From: Trichostrongylus colubriformis
Lineage: Eukaryota; Nematoda; Chromadorea; Rhabditida; Trichostrongylidae
DNA length: 64,000 bases
Direction of reading: 5' to 3'
NCBI GenBank assembly: GCA_963978905.1
Contig: OZ022256.1
Location: forward strand, 16,165,863 to 16,229,862
Shown here: one piece after another, positions 24,301 through 39,300 of the stretch
Numbering within the stretch: the stretch's first letter is position 1
How the letters are laid out: every line of letters begins with the position of its first letter
Notes under the pieces: generated by a model
The model's database searches: none
What the model was told of the DNA's origin: nothing
The model's input: the letters and a program-made list of their open reading frames with translations, nothing else
Made by a program: the position numbers and the translations under genes

Positions 24301-27300
24301 CAGTGTATTCCTGAAGACCGGCGGAGATGCTTACCTTATCGATGAAGTTGCCTTCTCTGTTAGGAGCGTGTGATTCAGCATGGACCGCTTCGACGAACTG
24401 CTTGAGAGGAGTGGTGATATCGGCGAAATCTTCGACCTGAAATAAACTCCACCTTCCCTTTTTCCATCGTATTTAGCATTTCTGGACAGCTTAAAGTTTC
24501 AAATACCATAAATTCGCACAAGGCGTCCTACTCACCACACGATCAGTCAAAATTCTTCTCATGAAGTCAGACAATTCACGCAGTTTGTCCTTCAGCTGTT
24601 GGCGAATAGCGTTCGCCTCAGGTGTGTTACCCAGGCCACGTCGTTCCAAATCAGCCAGTTGATTAGCTAATCGATCGATATCGGAGCACAGACCAAGCAG
24701 ATGACCGCTGAATTGACACAGAAAATACAGTGTAAACGATATATTGATTAGATTAGAGGAAACAAACGTACCGATCTTGTGGGTTCAGTCTGTCAGCTAG
24801 GCGTCGTGCATCCTCGGTCATCATCTTCAACGCGCGAAGTCCTAGACCACCGTCGTCAACTCCAGGGTTATCCAGCCATCTGAGCCATTGGATATATTTG
24901 GTAATAAAATGTTCGTGACGTCATACCAAGTGGATTTTTTAATTGAGCTTTCACGTAGTAGTTAAAGGAGTTGTGAACGGAAAATTTATTTTCTTTGTTA
25001 CCCTTATATTATGTTATATTTGTCTAATAAGAGCCGTTGTAAAATTTCACGCGAAAAGTGAGAATTCGGCAAAGATACAGATCCTCATGACCATGGCCAA
25101 GGGGGTGAGGTCTCAGAGTAATGCCTGTCTCGTCATCTGCCGCGATCGGGAACGGAGAGTGGGACTGTTTACGTAACTTTCTGTTCCTACAATGCGTCAC
25201 GACCGCGGCGGACGACGGGGTGGGCACTTGCTCAAATGCCCCGCCCACCCGGTCAAGACTTTATGGTGCTGTATCTTAGCCGGATTCACTTTTTCACAGT
25301 AAACTTTGTATGCGGCCCACATCACACAAATAGAACATAAATATATGGGTAACATAAAAACTCATTTTTCCGTGAACGAATCCTCTGCAGCTCCCAATCC
25401 ACAAGTAGACTACTGTAGAGTCTTACAAAAATGCCCTCAGATTTTTAGGTTTGCCTGGCACATTAGCTATCCCTTATCCTTTATCGCTATATCTGACGCA
25501 AGCATGAAACAAAATGCAATGAAATCTCCACAAGGTACTGCGGTACAGAAGAATCTCTTTATCATCCATGTCTCTTGGGCATCGTTGCTGTTCACAATGC
25601 TCACACCCTTACAAGCCAAACTGTTGCCAGTCCATCTTGTGGCGTTGTGCTCTCCAACATGCCCCTACAGAGACCCCCCCCCCCACAATGAAGTTGAGAG
25701 GAAGTCCCCTTGAGGTGTGGGTCTCTCTAAGCTACGAAGTCATTATGTAATTCTTTTGCAACCTCGCGTTGTAGCGGCACGTCTATAATACAGCTGTTCG
25801 AATGACGCATCCTTTGCATAGCAACGACGGTAACCTCTACTATGGAACGGTCATGGTATGTGCAGTGTTGCGGTAAGGGTTGTGGACCACAGGAAAATCC
25901 CTGTACCGTGCATAATTCCCGATCTCCCGCAGTTACTGTAAGTTTTAGGAATTGCGTAGTACGGCATTCCCAAATACCTCATACACGTTTTTGTAGTATA
26001 CCACCTCCAGCTACCGCTCATGCAGGAAGATAAAGGTTACCTTAGTGCCTGCTCCAAACGTCCACCAGCCGTGTGAGCTGGATTAGCTCCACCGACGCGA
26101 TGAGCATTCATCAGTGCATCTGGAAGGATACCAGCGCTGTGTTTCGTGCCGACTAACTCCTAAAGCATGTGCTGAATGATCTGGACAAGCCCCACCAACT
26201 TACTAGCTCAGCTTACCTTGAGTTTTTGAGCGCAACTGACGGCAAGTCCTTCGTTATCGTATCGGCCCAGATTTCTCATCTCACAGATAGCGTCCGTCAA
26301 TGAGGAAATCTCAGAAATCGATCGTTTGATAGCATAACTGTCCTCAGGCAGTGCACGGGCTCCGATACGATCTGCATAGTCAAGAATGCGACGAATAGCC
26401 TGAAACAAGGCGAGTGGCGCCAGCATCGAGGTTAGCGGATTTTTTGAAGAAACTCACCTTCTCACCGACAGCTCCAGGTCGGCCTCGTGGATCACCCAGC
26501 CAGTCAAGTGCGGCTGTCAAAAGGGACTTCGCTGCCGAAAGTGCCTTGCGCATTACTGTCACGTTATCCGCATCCCATTCGTCTTCATCGTAAGTGGTTA
26601 ACTGAAGGACACGAATGATCTCATGCATTTCGTCGGTCATCCGTTGTGCTAGATAGTTCCTGAATGTCCAGAATTATTTCAGCTTAAAAGCAATGCAAAT
26701 GTGAGTAAAACCAAGAAAATAGAAAACATAATGAAAACAGGTCTCATTCAAATAATTTGATGTTATTCCCCCCTGGTTTCTGTTTCTTCAAACTGTCACA
26801 TGTTAGAAGGGTGTGTGCACTTATGACGAAAAACCGCGCGGCCGCCCGCGGCGAGTGCGAGTTGTGTGTAGTTTTATTCGTTGAAACAGCAACAACAACA
26901 ACATGTAAGAGCTTCCGAAGCTTTCAACCTGCAATCTTAGAGAGTCCCTCACGATACCAGCCCACTGCATACTAAGCGGAATTGCAATCGTCTTTGGCGA
27001 AGTCGTCCTGAAGGCGCCGCGAGTGCGACGCCGCAAAGCGATTTTTCATCACAAGTGCACGCACCCAATTTTTACTGTCCTTATTGACCTGCATCGCAAA
27101 TGACAAATGATGGGTTGTATCGTCAGGACAGAATTTCGCACAGCGGTGTGCAGCCTGTGGGACGATGCGTGTGAGCTAGGACGCTATACGTAGATGGCTC
27201 CTACGGCGACTACGCCTAAAACAGGCACAAGCTACTGCAGTCGGTTTTCGCCGTGGTGCAAAATCCTGTCTTCAAGGAACTGTGCACGGAAAAATGAGTT

Positions 27301-30300
27301 TCTCTGTCACCCATAGATTTATGTTGCATTTGTTTAATAGAGGTCCATGCAATGTTCCACGTAAAAAAGTGACAGGTCGGCTAGCAATACAGCTCCCTAA
27401 AATGGCGGACGACGGGGCGCAGCCTCCAAATGGGTGCCCTCTTCGTCATCCCCGCAGTGGGATACGTAGTGTGGGACTGTTTGCGTAACTTTCTACCACA
27501 CTCCGCGTCTCCAAGCGCGGCTGGTTGCGGGGCCGGGCACCTTCTCAGAGGCCACTTCCCGTCGTCCGCTACTTTGAGGAGCTGTATCTTAGCTGGATTA
27601 TCTTTTCGTCGCTTGAAACTTTGAATGCAGCCCTTATTAATACAATATTAGTATTAGTACAATATAGTATAGGGAAACAGAAAAAGTCGCTTCTCGGAGC
27701 ATGATTCCTTTGCATTCACAGGAATGGTGTGGTTTCAATTTTTGTATGTAGCCCGAAAAGGTCCAGGAGCTGCGACCTCAAAAGGCCCCATGATTATACT
27801 GATAATCAACGTCTTTGTAAAGAATTATTGAATCCTACAATACCAGAAAGTTTCAATCCAGACAAAAAAAGAACAAGGCCCACAGCCCAAAAAAATCGAA
27901 CGAAAGTACCGATTTTCAGCAGCTTCGGCTTGACCACGCTGCTGATCTTGACCGATCTGGATGAATATCTTCATAGCACATATGAGGATCGGTGACAGAG
28001 TTCGTATTTGATCCAGACAGCTAAAATGCATTTTTAATACCGAAAATCGAATTGCACATGATACATTTTGCAGTATGTGTGGCCATATCAATTCCAGTGA
28101 AGCTGAACAATTTCAAAGAGTTATATAAAAACCAGAACAAGTATGATGATAAGATAAAAAATCGAGTCTGCAGCTTAAAGTGAGTCCGACTTAAATTGAG
28201 CCAAAATTTGGTCGCTAAAAATTTTTGAATGACATCGGAAAAATCACTCAATTCGGAGTGAAAGCACAATCGGAAAATCCGCATAAGCGAAAAACTTTTT
28301 CAGAAGATCTCTACCGGACTAATTGCGACAGTTTTGTCACTCTCAATAATCATACCAATTGAGTACACAAGTAATAAGTGAATACTGACAAAAAAAGGAG
28401 TGTGAAAACATTTATAAGCTCCAATATTTCGAATAAGTAGCACAGTCTCACCGGCATAGAATATCCCTATGAACTTGATGAGTAAGTTCAGCTTGCCGGT
28501 TTGACACATCTGATGACACGCGGGACAACCATGGTGTGATATCCTGCAAGCGATACTTCAATTCCAGATAATTGCAAGCAAAATAACTACGCCCTTGTGC
28601 ACCACAATAGGTTTCGGAAGGCCTGGTACACGGCTCTAACTGGTCACCTATCACAAGTTCTTTTCGGGAGGTATGTGTAGTAGGGAACCAGGAAAAAAAT
28701 GATTTGGTGAGAGCAAGTGGCGCCACTTCCGTCCATATTGTCCGGAGATTGGATCCAGGATCTGTGCCCACCAAAAACAAACGAGATTTCTATCTCGCAT
28801 GGGTGAAAAGGCGGACCAGTCTTACTTGGAAAGATAAATGAACTTGTGCACAAGGCGAATCCGCCATTCGGCATGGGACAAATTGCATTTAGCTGCCACC
28901 ATGCCACTGAACGTGAACCGGACGCATGACGCGACTCAAGATGGATTATCCCTCAACCATAAATGGCTGCAGAAAACTCAATGAGCACGGATCTGACTGC
29001 AGAAGCGCTACCAGTCTGAATCACTTCTCGAAAAGGACACTATTAATAAGAGAGTTGAGTAAGATCAAGGCTCTTCCTGATACTCAGAACAAGCAAGTGG
29101 CTACAGTCCGGCAAAGCTCTCACTAGATGAAATAGTCGGTCTATTATTGGAAAAAAATTGATCAAAATCTATTACCGAAAAAAAAACCAAAGAAACAAAG
29201 CAAAACAGTTGCAAACCTTGACAAACTGCGCTAAATCATCAATGCTCTCGATAACTTCTGCCACGGCGAGATAGTCGAGCACCTTACGACATCCGCGAAT
29301 GATCTTGCGAACCTGAACAGCATAGTCAGGGAGTTTCGAACCCACTAATAACCTTCGCAAATTCTGTGAAATGATGTGTGCATGGCGCACTCACATTACT
29401 AACAATTTCTCTTTCGAAAGTCTACCAAATTGCAAAGAGAAAGCCGCACGCTTTTTCAGGGAATTTATTTGAATATCGATTTCATCAGAAAATTACCACA
29501 CAAATGACTCATGGAGCTGCTGTTCCGTGTATGGAAGTGGGCACATTGTGTAAGTCCGACTTACTCACCTCTGACTCATCGAAACACAGCAGTAGAGCGC
29601 TAGTTCCTTGTAGAATACCACGAGCGCCATCGATGAGCTTCTTCCGGGCTGGCACCGAGAATGGATCGCCCTGGAACACAGTGGTATCAGAAGGTACGAC
29701 CCAATTCTTGTATTTCCGTTTATTAAACCTTGAGCATGTGACAAGCGTCTTCGAGAAGTCGAGAACTGGTTTCGACTCTCTGTAACGCTGGTGGCATATC
29801 CTGTTGGAGAATCTGGTCATCGGATGAATGGCAGGTATCGTAGCCGACCTAAACGTGCAATGAAATCAGAGCTGTTGCTCACCTGATACGAATACGAATG
29901 CTGTAGATATTGGCGGCGTGAATAAGACTCTTCATGAAACTCCTCGTGGTGTTGCATCGACCCGCCGTCCGCCCAGGCCGTGGTGGCCGTCGATGCACTA
30001 ACCCACTCCGGCAGCCAATCCAGTTAGGCCTGTTGACTGAGGGCATTACGGTTCGGATAGACTCGCGCTTACTACTCGTCAGCGTCTTGCGCGCGCAAAT
30101 AGACGCGGCATAATGGAAAATGGCACCCGTCAGTGGGCAGTTTCCGGACTGGTCACTTCATGTGCGACATATGAAATCCTTCACGGATTACTGATGACAC
30201 GAAGCATGGTCTACGGTTGGCAGGCTGGCAAAGGAAGCGGAGCAATCGCCCCGGAGAATCGCTTTCACTGTGGAGCTTTCATCTCTAGTCCTAAGCAGCT

Positions 30301-33300
30301 AATGCCAGCAGAGCATCGACCCTTCCCCCACCAAGTGCCAAGAGTTCCTAAAGGGTCATCGGATGGAGGTAAAGCCGTAGGGTGGCATAAGATAGAAGAA
30401 TCGCCAATTTCATGGTACCTAGCAAGAGAAAAGCCTTCGTTGGACCTACTGATCGCGAAGCAGCCGTTGACCCCAGATAAGCCCCTCTTTAACTCCGATA
30501 GGAGGCTACAAAATTTGGTGGTAGTTGAGTTGAAGCTCGAGTTCCTTGGTGGCCAGTGTGCATCACTATAGGATCATTCGAGGTATCAGGGTCTTTGATC
30601 AGTTCGGAGATAGTACACTCGCTGGCAGCGCCTCAACACGTTGCTTGGGGATCGGACTCTACCCGTTAGATGTTTCTATGAAACCAATAGTGGTAAAGAG
30701 TGTTCACCGTGCAAAGACAGATACCGGTAGCCATTTTTTGGCAGAATTAACCTTAAAGTGTTCATACGCTTTGCCATTACGACTTGCTGAAGCAAAAATC
30801 AGAGAAGTTTAGACTTTTTGTTCCCTTTGCCATCCCCCCCCCCCTCTCTCTCCCTCGAGGCCTCTTCTCAGTAACCCTTTACAACTTCATAGCGAGGTGT
30901 TCGTTTTTTTGTTGTTTTTTCAATGTGCATCGGTCAACAATCAAATATCCTCTGCAGCGTATTTGTTTTATAGCTTCAGATCGCCATGAAAAACACCCAC
31001 AGCGACATGTGGCACTAAGCGGGGGCGAGCACAGCCTCACATCCAGTGCATCCACCCACGTGGCGCGCCACCGCACCAACCACCGCATCGACCACCTGTG
31101 TGATTGTCGCCGAGAAAGAAAATGCCACCACCTGTGACCAGCTGACAGCTGCTGAAAATACAGCAAACCGGTTCGTTTCCTTTTGTGATGGTGGACTATT
31201 GCTGTTTAAAACGTTCCAATCGGCTCAACCATGCCAACCTTGGGCACAGTAATATCAGTGCAGTTCAGCTTGGGAGAGTTCACAGCTTTCTTTCACCCTC
31301 CCCTCCCCCCCCCCCCCCACACACAGGAAAGAATTTACTTCGAACCATTCAAAATCACAAATTATAAAGTCCATGAGGAGCAAATCAGAATCAGAGTAGT
31401 TCAAGGAAAACATCCGATTCTAAGAAAACATGAGCAGCTGCCCTCGCCAGGGGGAATTTCCCGTGCACGTTCACCTTACCCGATGGGGTAGCTGGTTATC
31501 TCAAATAGGGAGCGCTTCCTTTGGTGGACTACTATTTGGCAAGAAAATTGAACTCAGGGGGAGAGGAGTATCCCTATAGGCTTAAAGGAACGCACGTAGC
31601 CGGGTCCGAAGGCTTCGCTTCACCATTTTGACCCTTGACTTCATTAAGTCCACAGCGGATTTAGCGCGNNNNNNNNNNNNNNNNNNNNNNNNNNNNNNNN
31701 NNNNNNNNNNNNNNNNNNNNNNNNNNNNNNNNNNNNNNNNNNNNNNNNNNNNNNNNNNNNNNNNNNNNNNNNNNNNNNNNNNNNNNNNNNNNNNNNNNNN
31801 NNNNNNNNNNNNNNNNNNNNNNNNNNNNNNNNNNNNNNNNNNNNNNNNNNNNNNNNNNNNNNNNNNNNCAAAATCACAAATTAAGATATACGAGGAGAAA
31901 ATTGCTCATGCGAACATTGAACGGAATAGTTCAGGGAAACATCCAATTCTGAGAAAACATGAGCAACTGCCCTCGCCAAAAGGGAATTTTCCGTGCACGT
32001 TCACTTTATCCAAAGGGATAGCTGACCATCTGAAGTAGCGCGCGCTTTCTTCAATGGACTAATATTTGGCACGAAAAATTTATTCAGAGGAGGAGTATCT
32101 CTATAGGTTCAAAGGCTCGCACGTTGCCGGGTCCGAAGGCTTCGTTTCACCATTCTTGACCCTTGACCGGACGAAGTCTTCAACGGATTTGACACGCTTG
32201 ACATTAAGCCCGTTCTAATTTGTACGATTCGTCGGCTCGGGTAAATACCAAGCATACAGGGCCGCTGAATGTTGAACGATCGGCTCGCGAGCAAACAAAT
32301 GTAATTGAAACGTGCGATATACGTACGCGTGTGTGGCAATGACGAATCTCTACAACGCACAAGAATTAACCAAAACCGGACAACTAGCACAATAAAGGGT
32401 GTTTATCGGTTGAACGAAAAAAAGCTCAACGATTTCGCCGTCTCGGAAACCAGCAGAGGCAATGGCGGGTTTGCAGTGCCACGGCCATCAGTCGAGTGGC
32501 CCATGAGTAACTTTTAACGAACACGTTACCATCCATAATGTTATGACTGGCGGTGATAGTGTAGCGACAAAAGCGTCGCTCCCACTCCCACAGTCACGGG
32601 ATCAAATCCTGGATCTCTGCCCTTGCAGGCTAGGCTAAGCAAGCATTCCATCCATGCCAAGTCGATGAACTGTGTACTAATCTTGTCAAGGTTGTATGAA
32701 TAAAACATTGACAGCTTTACATCGACCGGCACCACGGGCGTGCGAGCAAAACAGCACACATACGCCACCAAGGTATCGGGTGCAGTTGGATGCATGGCGC
32801 ATCTTAAAAAGGGATTTGGTGATGTCAGATAAGTTCACGCGCACATAAGAATTGCTGCAAAGGCAAAGGCAAAAAATGGTGAAAGGAGGACAACTAGCTC
32901 AAAAAGGAACTGTTTCCGGGAAAATGCTATCCGAATTCTATAGAACAATAAGTTGCAATCATACTATCATACGATCATCATACGATCCCATCGCCAATTA
33001 TGTAGCCCCATTCGCGGCTTTTGAGACAGACCTGATCGTTGTTTATGAGTTCGATCCCCCATGTCGTATTAGCACAAAACAATAGAAAGAAAGCGATTAA
33101 GTAGCAAATGACGTCTTGCAGTTCTTTCCGGGACAACTAGCACTTTTCGACTTGCAGTTCTCTCTCAGACAACTAGTTCATATCGTATTGTAGTCCTCTC
33201 TCGTCACGAATGCTGCGCCTGTCCTCTCTCAAAGTAACTCCTAAAGTAACCAAGGCTGAACCCATTTCACCAGGGCACATTACAGTGCGTAAGTAATGAA

Positions 33301-36300
33301 TGTAAACGCACTTAAGGACTTAACGAAAACCTTCAACGGGTTCCTCTCCACAGCAGGGCGAGAATAATGGAAGGGGAACAGCGCCATAGTAAGACACAAA
33401 TAGGCACACAAGAAAAAATGAATCGCACCTTAATGAGATTGTCGACTGCTCTGGACACAGCCCCAACGGGGCGTGTGAGATCGGGCATTGCATTTCCATC
33501 TTCGGCTTCTTCATGAAGAATCACCAACCGGGACACCTGCAAGAGAGTACATCTTAATGTCATCTTTGAAATTACTAAATAATAGAGCAGACTAGTTACT
33601 GTGGAACATAAAAGCATTTACGACGGTATAAAAAGCGCTCACATAAATACAATATCTTTCAAAATATTTCAAAAATCACGTATGGAACAGAAATGCCTTC
33701 CATAACATGCGTGACTTCTGAGACATTCAAAAACCGATGAAAAACGATCGAACAACATTGACGACACACGCACACATCCACTTCGTCCTTTGGGTAGCAT
33801 GATCTGACAGACTGGACAGTCTTCTTCGGTTACTCGTTGTTTAATGGTGTCCGGATAGATAAATTCAGGTAGTGACCGACGGCTACTAGCCCTTGACAAC
33901 GATCGAGTACCGATGGGTTCCGCATCTTCACCAGCGTTACGACCAGCAACAGCTAACACGTAGTGCAACTAAATGCGACACTGACACGAACACGAATTAC
34001 ACATGGACATCTGACACAAGCTGCTCATAGAAGAGCCAACATGCAAGACACACAAAGGACAGCGGCCTGTAGTGGTTGACGGTAAATAGGTAGGTAAAGG
34101 TTAGTTAAAGTTAAAAGTTTTTGGCGTTAATGATCCCTTCCTGGAATGCGCCGCACATTCTAGTTCCAATCAGAATCGTGATGGCTGGTGAATGTGATAG
34201 CCTATACAATGACTTGCGGTGGTCAGCCAATGTACAAGTCAGTGCTTTTATCCTCCCAGACGAGCCTGGTACCAATTCACCGACTCCGGAGGGATGGAAG
34301 GCTTGGTTGGCCTGGGCGGGCGTTCTTGGGGATTTGATCCCCGCACCATGAGAGTGGGGTGTGCGTCACCTGTCACTACACCACCTCCGCACTAAACAGG
34401 TAGGTAAAGGTTATAAAAGAACTTAGGCATCAGAGTTTCCGGGCAAGATGCTGGTAAGGACTGGTAGTCAAAAATGGTTGGATAACTTTAGCCATTTTTA
34501 TAGTCACAGTTTTGCGGTTTCCCCACCGATAACCCCAGCAGATACAACGGGTGATGTGGACACCCATGAGGTAGCCATTACCATCATTCTTTCATATTGT
34601 ACCCAATCTGCAATGCTCTATGGATGCAGTAAACATCCATGCGCGACTTTTGAGACAAAATACACGGAGCCTACCCGTTAGTTACGTAAAGGATAAAGGA
34701 TAAAGTTATCTAATGCTAATCAGTTCCTTGTTGGAATGCGCCACGCATGCCAGTTCCATCTAGAATCCCGGAGGCAGGTGAATACAGTCTGGCATAACAA
34801 TGACTCGCGGGAGACGAATGTACAAGTCAGTGCTTTTATTCCCTCGGACGACTTTTATACCATAGTTCACCTATGCCGGAGGGATGGATGGCTTGGTTGC
34901 CCTGGACTGGCATTGAAGCGAGGTTTGATCTATGAACCATGAGAGTGTGAGTGCACGCCACGTGCCACTACACCAACACCGCCATCCCGTTAATCATTTA
35001 GCATTGTGATTAGTACAGTATACCTTGCATAAATTTATTGCCATTCTTGGCCGAATGAATGATGGCCTCAAGGCCGTTGAAGTCGTCAAATAGATGTCGT
35101 TGAGACCCCATCAAAAGCCAACATCCTTTCGTTTCCAATATTTACTTGGCCCACGCACAACTTTTCAAACACGGGCTACCATCTCACCCAGTTTATTTCA
35201 AAGGCGAAATACTTTCGAGGTGGGCAGAAAGAGCTTCTACATCAAAAGGTCCTTAAAATGGGACCTGAAGGCTCATGAAGGCATGTTCGGCCGTAGACCG
35301 ATTTCGAGCGTGGTGAGTTTCATGGGAATCGAGGTTATTCAGAAGATTATAGGGATAGGAACAAGCCAGAATGGGAGAGCAACTGAAGAGTGAAGGTTGT
35401 TTCGGACGGGCAAATAGAAGGCATGGACAGCCATGTAGCTGTAGCCAATGCCTCCATTAACCACGTCAAGCCAGCCGCCGTAGTACTGAGAAAATGCAAA
35501 TTTCGAGGCTACGAGCCATAGGTAGGAGTATATAACGGGGAAAGTCTTCATTCAGCCTAAATTTGGATCCGAGGTGGGCTCCAGCCGCCTTCAAGGTTAT
35601 ATTGAGGTTTAAAAATGATCAAACACAGTAAGTTACGCCAGAATGGAGGAATGAACAAATTAGTGCGTTAAGAGACAAGGACAAGAGCTTGCGTGAACAA
35701 AAGTTCAAAGCCCCACAACCGTCCCTTAATCCATAGGGAGCTCACCAGTCTTCGAAAAATCGATCCAGGTTTCCAGCCGGAACTCAAACGGCATCTTTCA
35801 CGTTGAACTTTCACCAATGGGTCAGAGTACAGAGAAGTTTGCAGAATTGTATGCTTCATAGAATTTTGATGAACGAAACATGTGGACTTTGAAGGGTTTG
35901 GAGCCAACACGCTCGTAAATTCTTCGTTGAGAAATCCCGAATAGTGCGGATTGTCATCGGGTTTTTCGTTTGTGTTCGATCACTAGTTGTGGCGCCCTAA
36001 TCGAGAAACCGGTTTCACACGGGGAAATATCATGGAAGACATGAGAAAAGCGGTCAACAGCGACAGTGATGACACTCGAGAAGTGTTCCAGGAACGTCGA
36101 ACGTTGTCCTCATAAATTCTAAGTGACATGTTTTCATTAAATATTTACTAATCTCCTCAGAATATCCTATTGAGTGAACTGTCGAAGCGCTAGCAAGCGG
36201 CTCCGTTAATGTACATGTAGCGCGTGGATCAAATCTCATCGGGCTCGAGTTTTTCATGATACCCCTAGTGGATTAGCCGAAAGCATACTTGCCTTGGTGA

Positions 36301-39300
36301 ACAATTACTACTTTCTTGTAAACTGGCAAATCTCTCCAATCCGATGTTAATGGGCCATATACGTATGTAACTGTTCCCGAATACTACTAAATTTGACAGA
36401 GGCAAAGACGGTATAGTGACAACTGACGTCTCTCGCACTAGCACGGTCCGGGGATAAATCCTGAAGCAATTTTCCGCCAGAGCGGCTCAGCATTCCATCC
36501 CTCCGGCCCGGTGAATCGGTACCAAATGAGAGTGAAGCATCGGTCGATAATCATAGCACTGGTACCTCTACTTAAAATTAAGTATAATTATCAATTCACG
36601 CCTTCTCTTAAAAACCACGTGGTCCCCTCTCCGCTCCCCCAGAATCATCAAAAAAAAAAAAAAAAGAAAACAGGTAATTCGTTAAGATTCCTCGAGAAGT
36701 GGTCTCTTCAAATATGGCCCATCGGTTCCAATTCAAACATGACCCACTTACGGACTCTTTAACCTTTTCCCTGTACCAGGTTCGTTCAAGAGGGTAAAAA
36801 ATCAGGTGTATCAGTTATCCCCGGAAGTGATTACATAGATCAGATCGCATCCAAATGTTACCACAATTACGGAATGGAATGAAATACATGGCACATCCAA
36901 CGAGAAAAGTAAGGCAAGACACTGGCGTAACGCCAAGTGTCTTGCTTTACTTTTCAAACTCTTCAGTTTGAATCTGATGAAAGCCAACAATCCTGGACTA
37001 TCAGCAGACAGCGGATGAGTCACAAAGGTAGCTTTTGACCACTTCTTCAGCCGTTTTCGCACAGCTTATTCTTCAAGTTAAATACACACTCTGAATCTTA
37101 AGCGCAGCTTCCACTCAACCATCTAACTGCTAAGACCAGCGCTAGGGCTGTGGCACGCGTAGGAGAGTGCTGGAGAAATTATGACAAATGGGCTATATGT
37201 ATAATAGGTTGGCAATAATAATTAATCAGCAATATCTTTACAAAGACTACCGTATGCCCGACATGCGAGAGCTTTTTGCGTGGTTGTAATTTATGTTACA
37301 CCGGGATATCATCAGGCATCACTTGAAATAACATTCAACCGGAGGACTTATTCAAGATATCGATAACCTCGGTAACATAGAGTTCTTATTCGGAGATATA
37401 AATGGATTGATCTCATAGGTTAATGGGGGTGGTTATTCACTGTGGAGAAGAACATGGTGGTATGTAGGTTAGGTAATAGGTTGCATGCAGAAATATCTGG
37501 CAGAGGTTTAATGGGATTAGGGCCATAATCAGCACGTTACTCTGGATGGGGCATAATTAGGGTTCCAGGCACGGTTCTATTCGTACACGACAAATTTTAA
37601 ATGCATGTAAAAGACCAAATTTCCGCTCAATTGGTCCCTTGTACCCACCTCTGGAGGGCTTACCGGATTCACAAAAGTGGCCTTCTAACCCCCAAACCTT
37701 GAAAATGGTCAACTTTTCTCATGAAACATACCAGGCGGAAATGCTCTGGACAGTTATAAAACCGACTGAAGTGAAATTTTTGGCTATTAGGGCTATCCTC
37801 TGTCTTTGAGTTCATCATAACGAAATTGAATTAATAATTATTTTGGGGGTAAACATGAATAATCGTCAATCAATCGATAAATGAACAATATCAATAGTTG
37901 ACCGGTTCTCCCCACTTTTCAAGGTAAATACCAGGATGATGCTGCATTACTTCATATTGATTTTTCACTATTCATCTCTATTTAGTATTGAGTTGGTACG
38001 GTATAAATAAATACGGTAACCCAAAGTTATTCCCTGGATTAGGAACGTGACGCCGGCTGTAGATGGAAAGTACTCAAACCTACCAGCGCATGATAAAACC
38101 GCTATCTACCCCTTATTATAAGTAGGATTATCGTAATCGGGATCGGCGTTAATCCATCGATATGCCATTAATTTTCAGGGAAAGCATGCATCCTACGCTG
38201 CAGCTGTAGGTAACACGAGATGTGGACTTCTCATAGATTAGATCGATGAACCCCAGTTAGAATCAATCGCTAACCATTATCAGTTTACAAAAATCGACAT
38301 TCCCGACGATTCCCGTCTATTCCTTCAGATCGCAGCTAATCTAGTTGTCTCGATAGAGTCTAATCGTGGACGGATGCGCCGCACTAGCGCGTTCTGTTTG
38401 CAACTCTCACCCACCACTTCAAACACATGCCCACACACACATACACACATCCCGAATAGAATGAGTAGAATTATCGATTGGGGTCGGTAAATACAGCAAA
38501 AGTATCGATTTACCAGATCCACACATTATGGCTCGATTAGCAATTTTACACGCACTTAACATTGGTTCAACTGATGACCACTTTGAGATAAGCATTGGTG
38601 TCTCATTTAGATGGACAAAAAATTTGCGTTCCAATCGATAACACAAGCAAAATCTTAGATTTACTGAATAGCGGTTGACCATATCGCAAAAATCCCGCCA
38701 AAAATCGCATATTCGAAAATGAACCCACAAAAGGCATAATTACCACTGTGATAAAAATAGCTATGCTATGTCAAATAGCCATTCTGGGAAGTAATCATCA
38801 CTATACCTTCGATAATAATCGATCGATTAATCGAGTTTCCTATAATAGCTAAGAAAGCAAAAAATTCTAAAAAAGTAACTATCAAGTCCAAGCTATGCAA
38901 GATGTAAGTTTAGTAAATAGAGACGCGCTTGTACAGCTTCACATAAGCTAGTGAGGCTCCAAGATCTCAAGAGGACCTATAAGAATCAATCTAGCGATCG
39001 ATATGGGTTCAAAATTCGAAAAACAGAGAGTCAAAAATGTTCATAAGAAGCTAAAATATTCTATATTGGATACATTTAATTAAATGAAAATTTCTCCTGC
39101 CAAAATCTTTTTTAAAATTTTCAGCAGAATATTTCGCAAAATCAATTTTTCGATTGATATCTCCCCAAATGTTGAGAGCATGAGAAGGATCTGTGAACGA
39201 TCACGCCTGCTGTGAACACCTTCCTATCAAAAGGAATCCTCACTACGGACCGGTTTGGGAGTATGCGACCTCGCCAACAAGGAAAACGGCTTGCCAGACA

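Noticed and set aside
28544..28907. ORFs in deb-1 intron 5 (..[20 protein letters not shown]..)
   Set aside because: The frames run through the intron and overlap exon 6 out of frame; likely noncoding or old element debris.
33774..33968. RING/zinc-finger reading of the CPVC motif
   Set aside because: Only one CxxC pair is present; the remaining ligands of a RING or zinc finger are missing in this exon.
34083..34390. Functional tRNA gene
   Set aside because: A and B box-like motifs are present, but the sequence repeats through the window with diverged heads and a shared body, so it is a SINE-like family.
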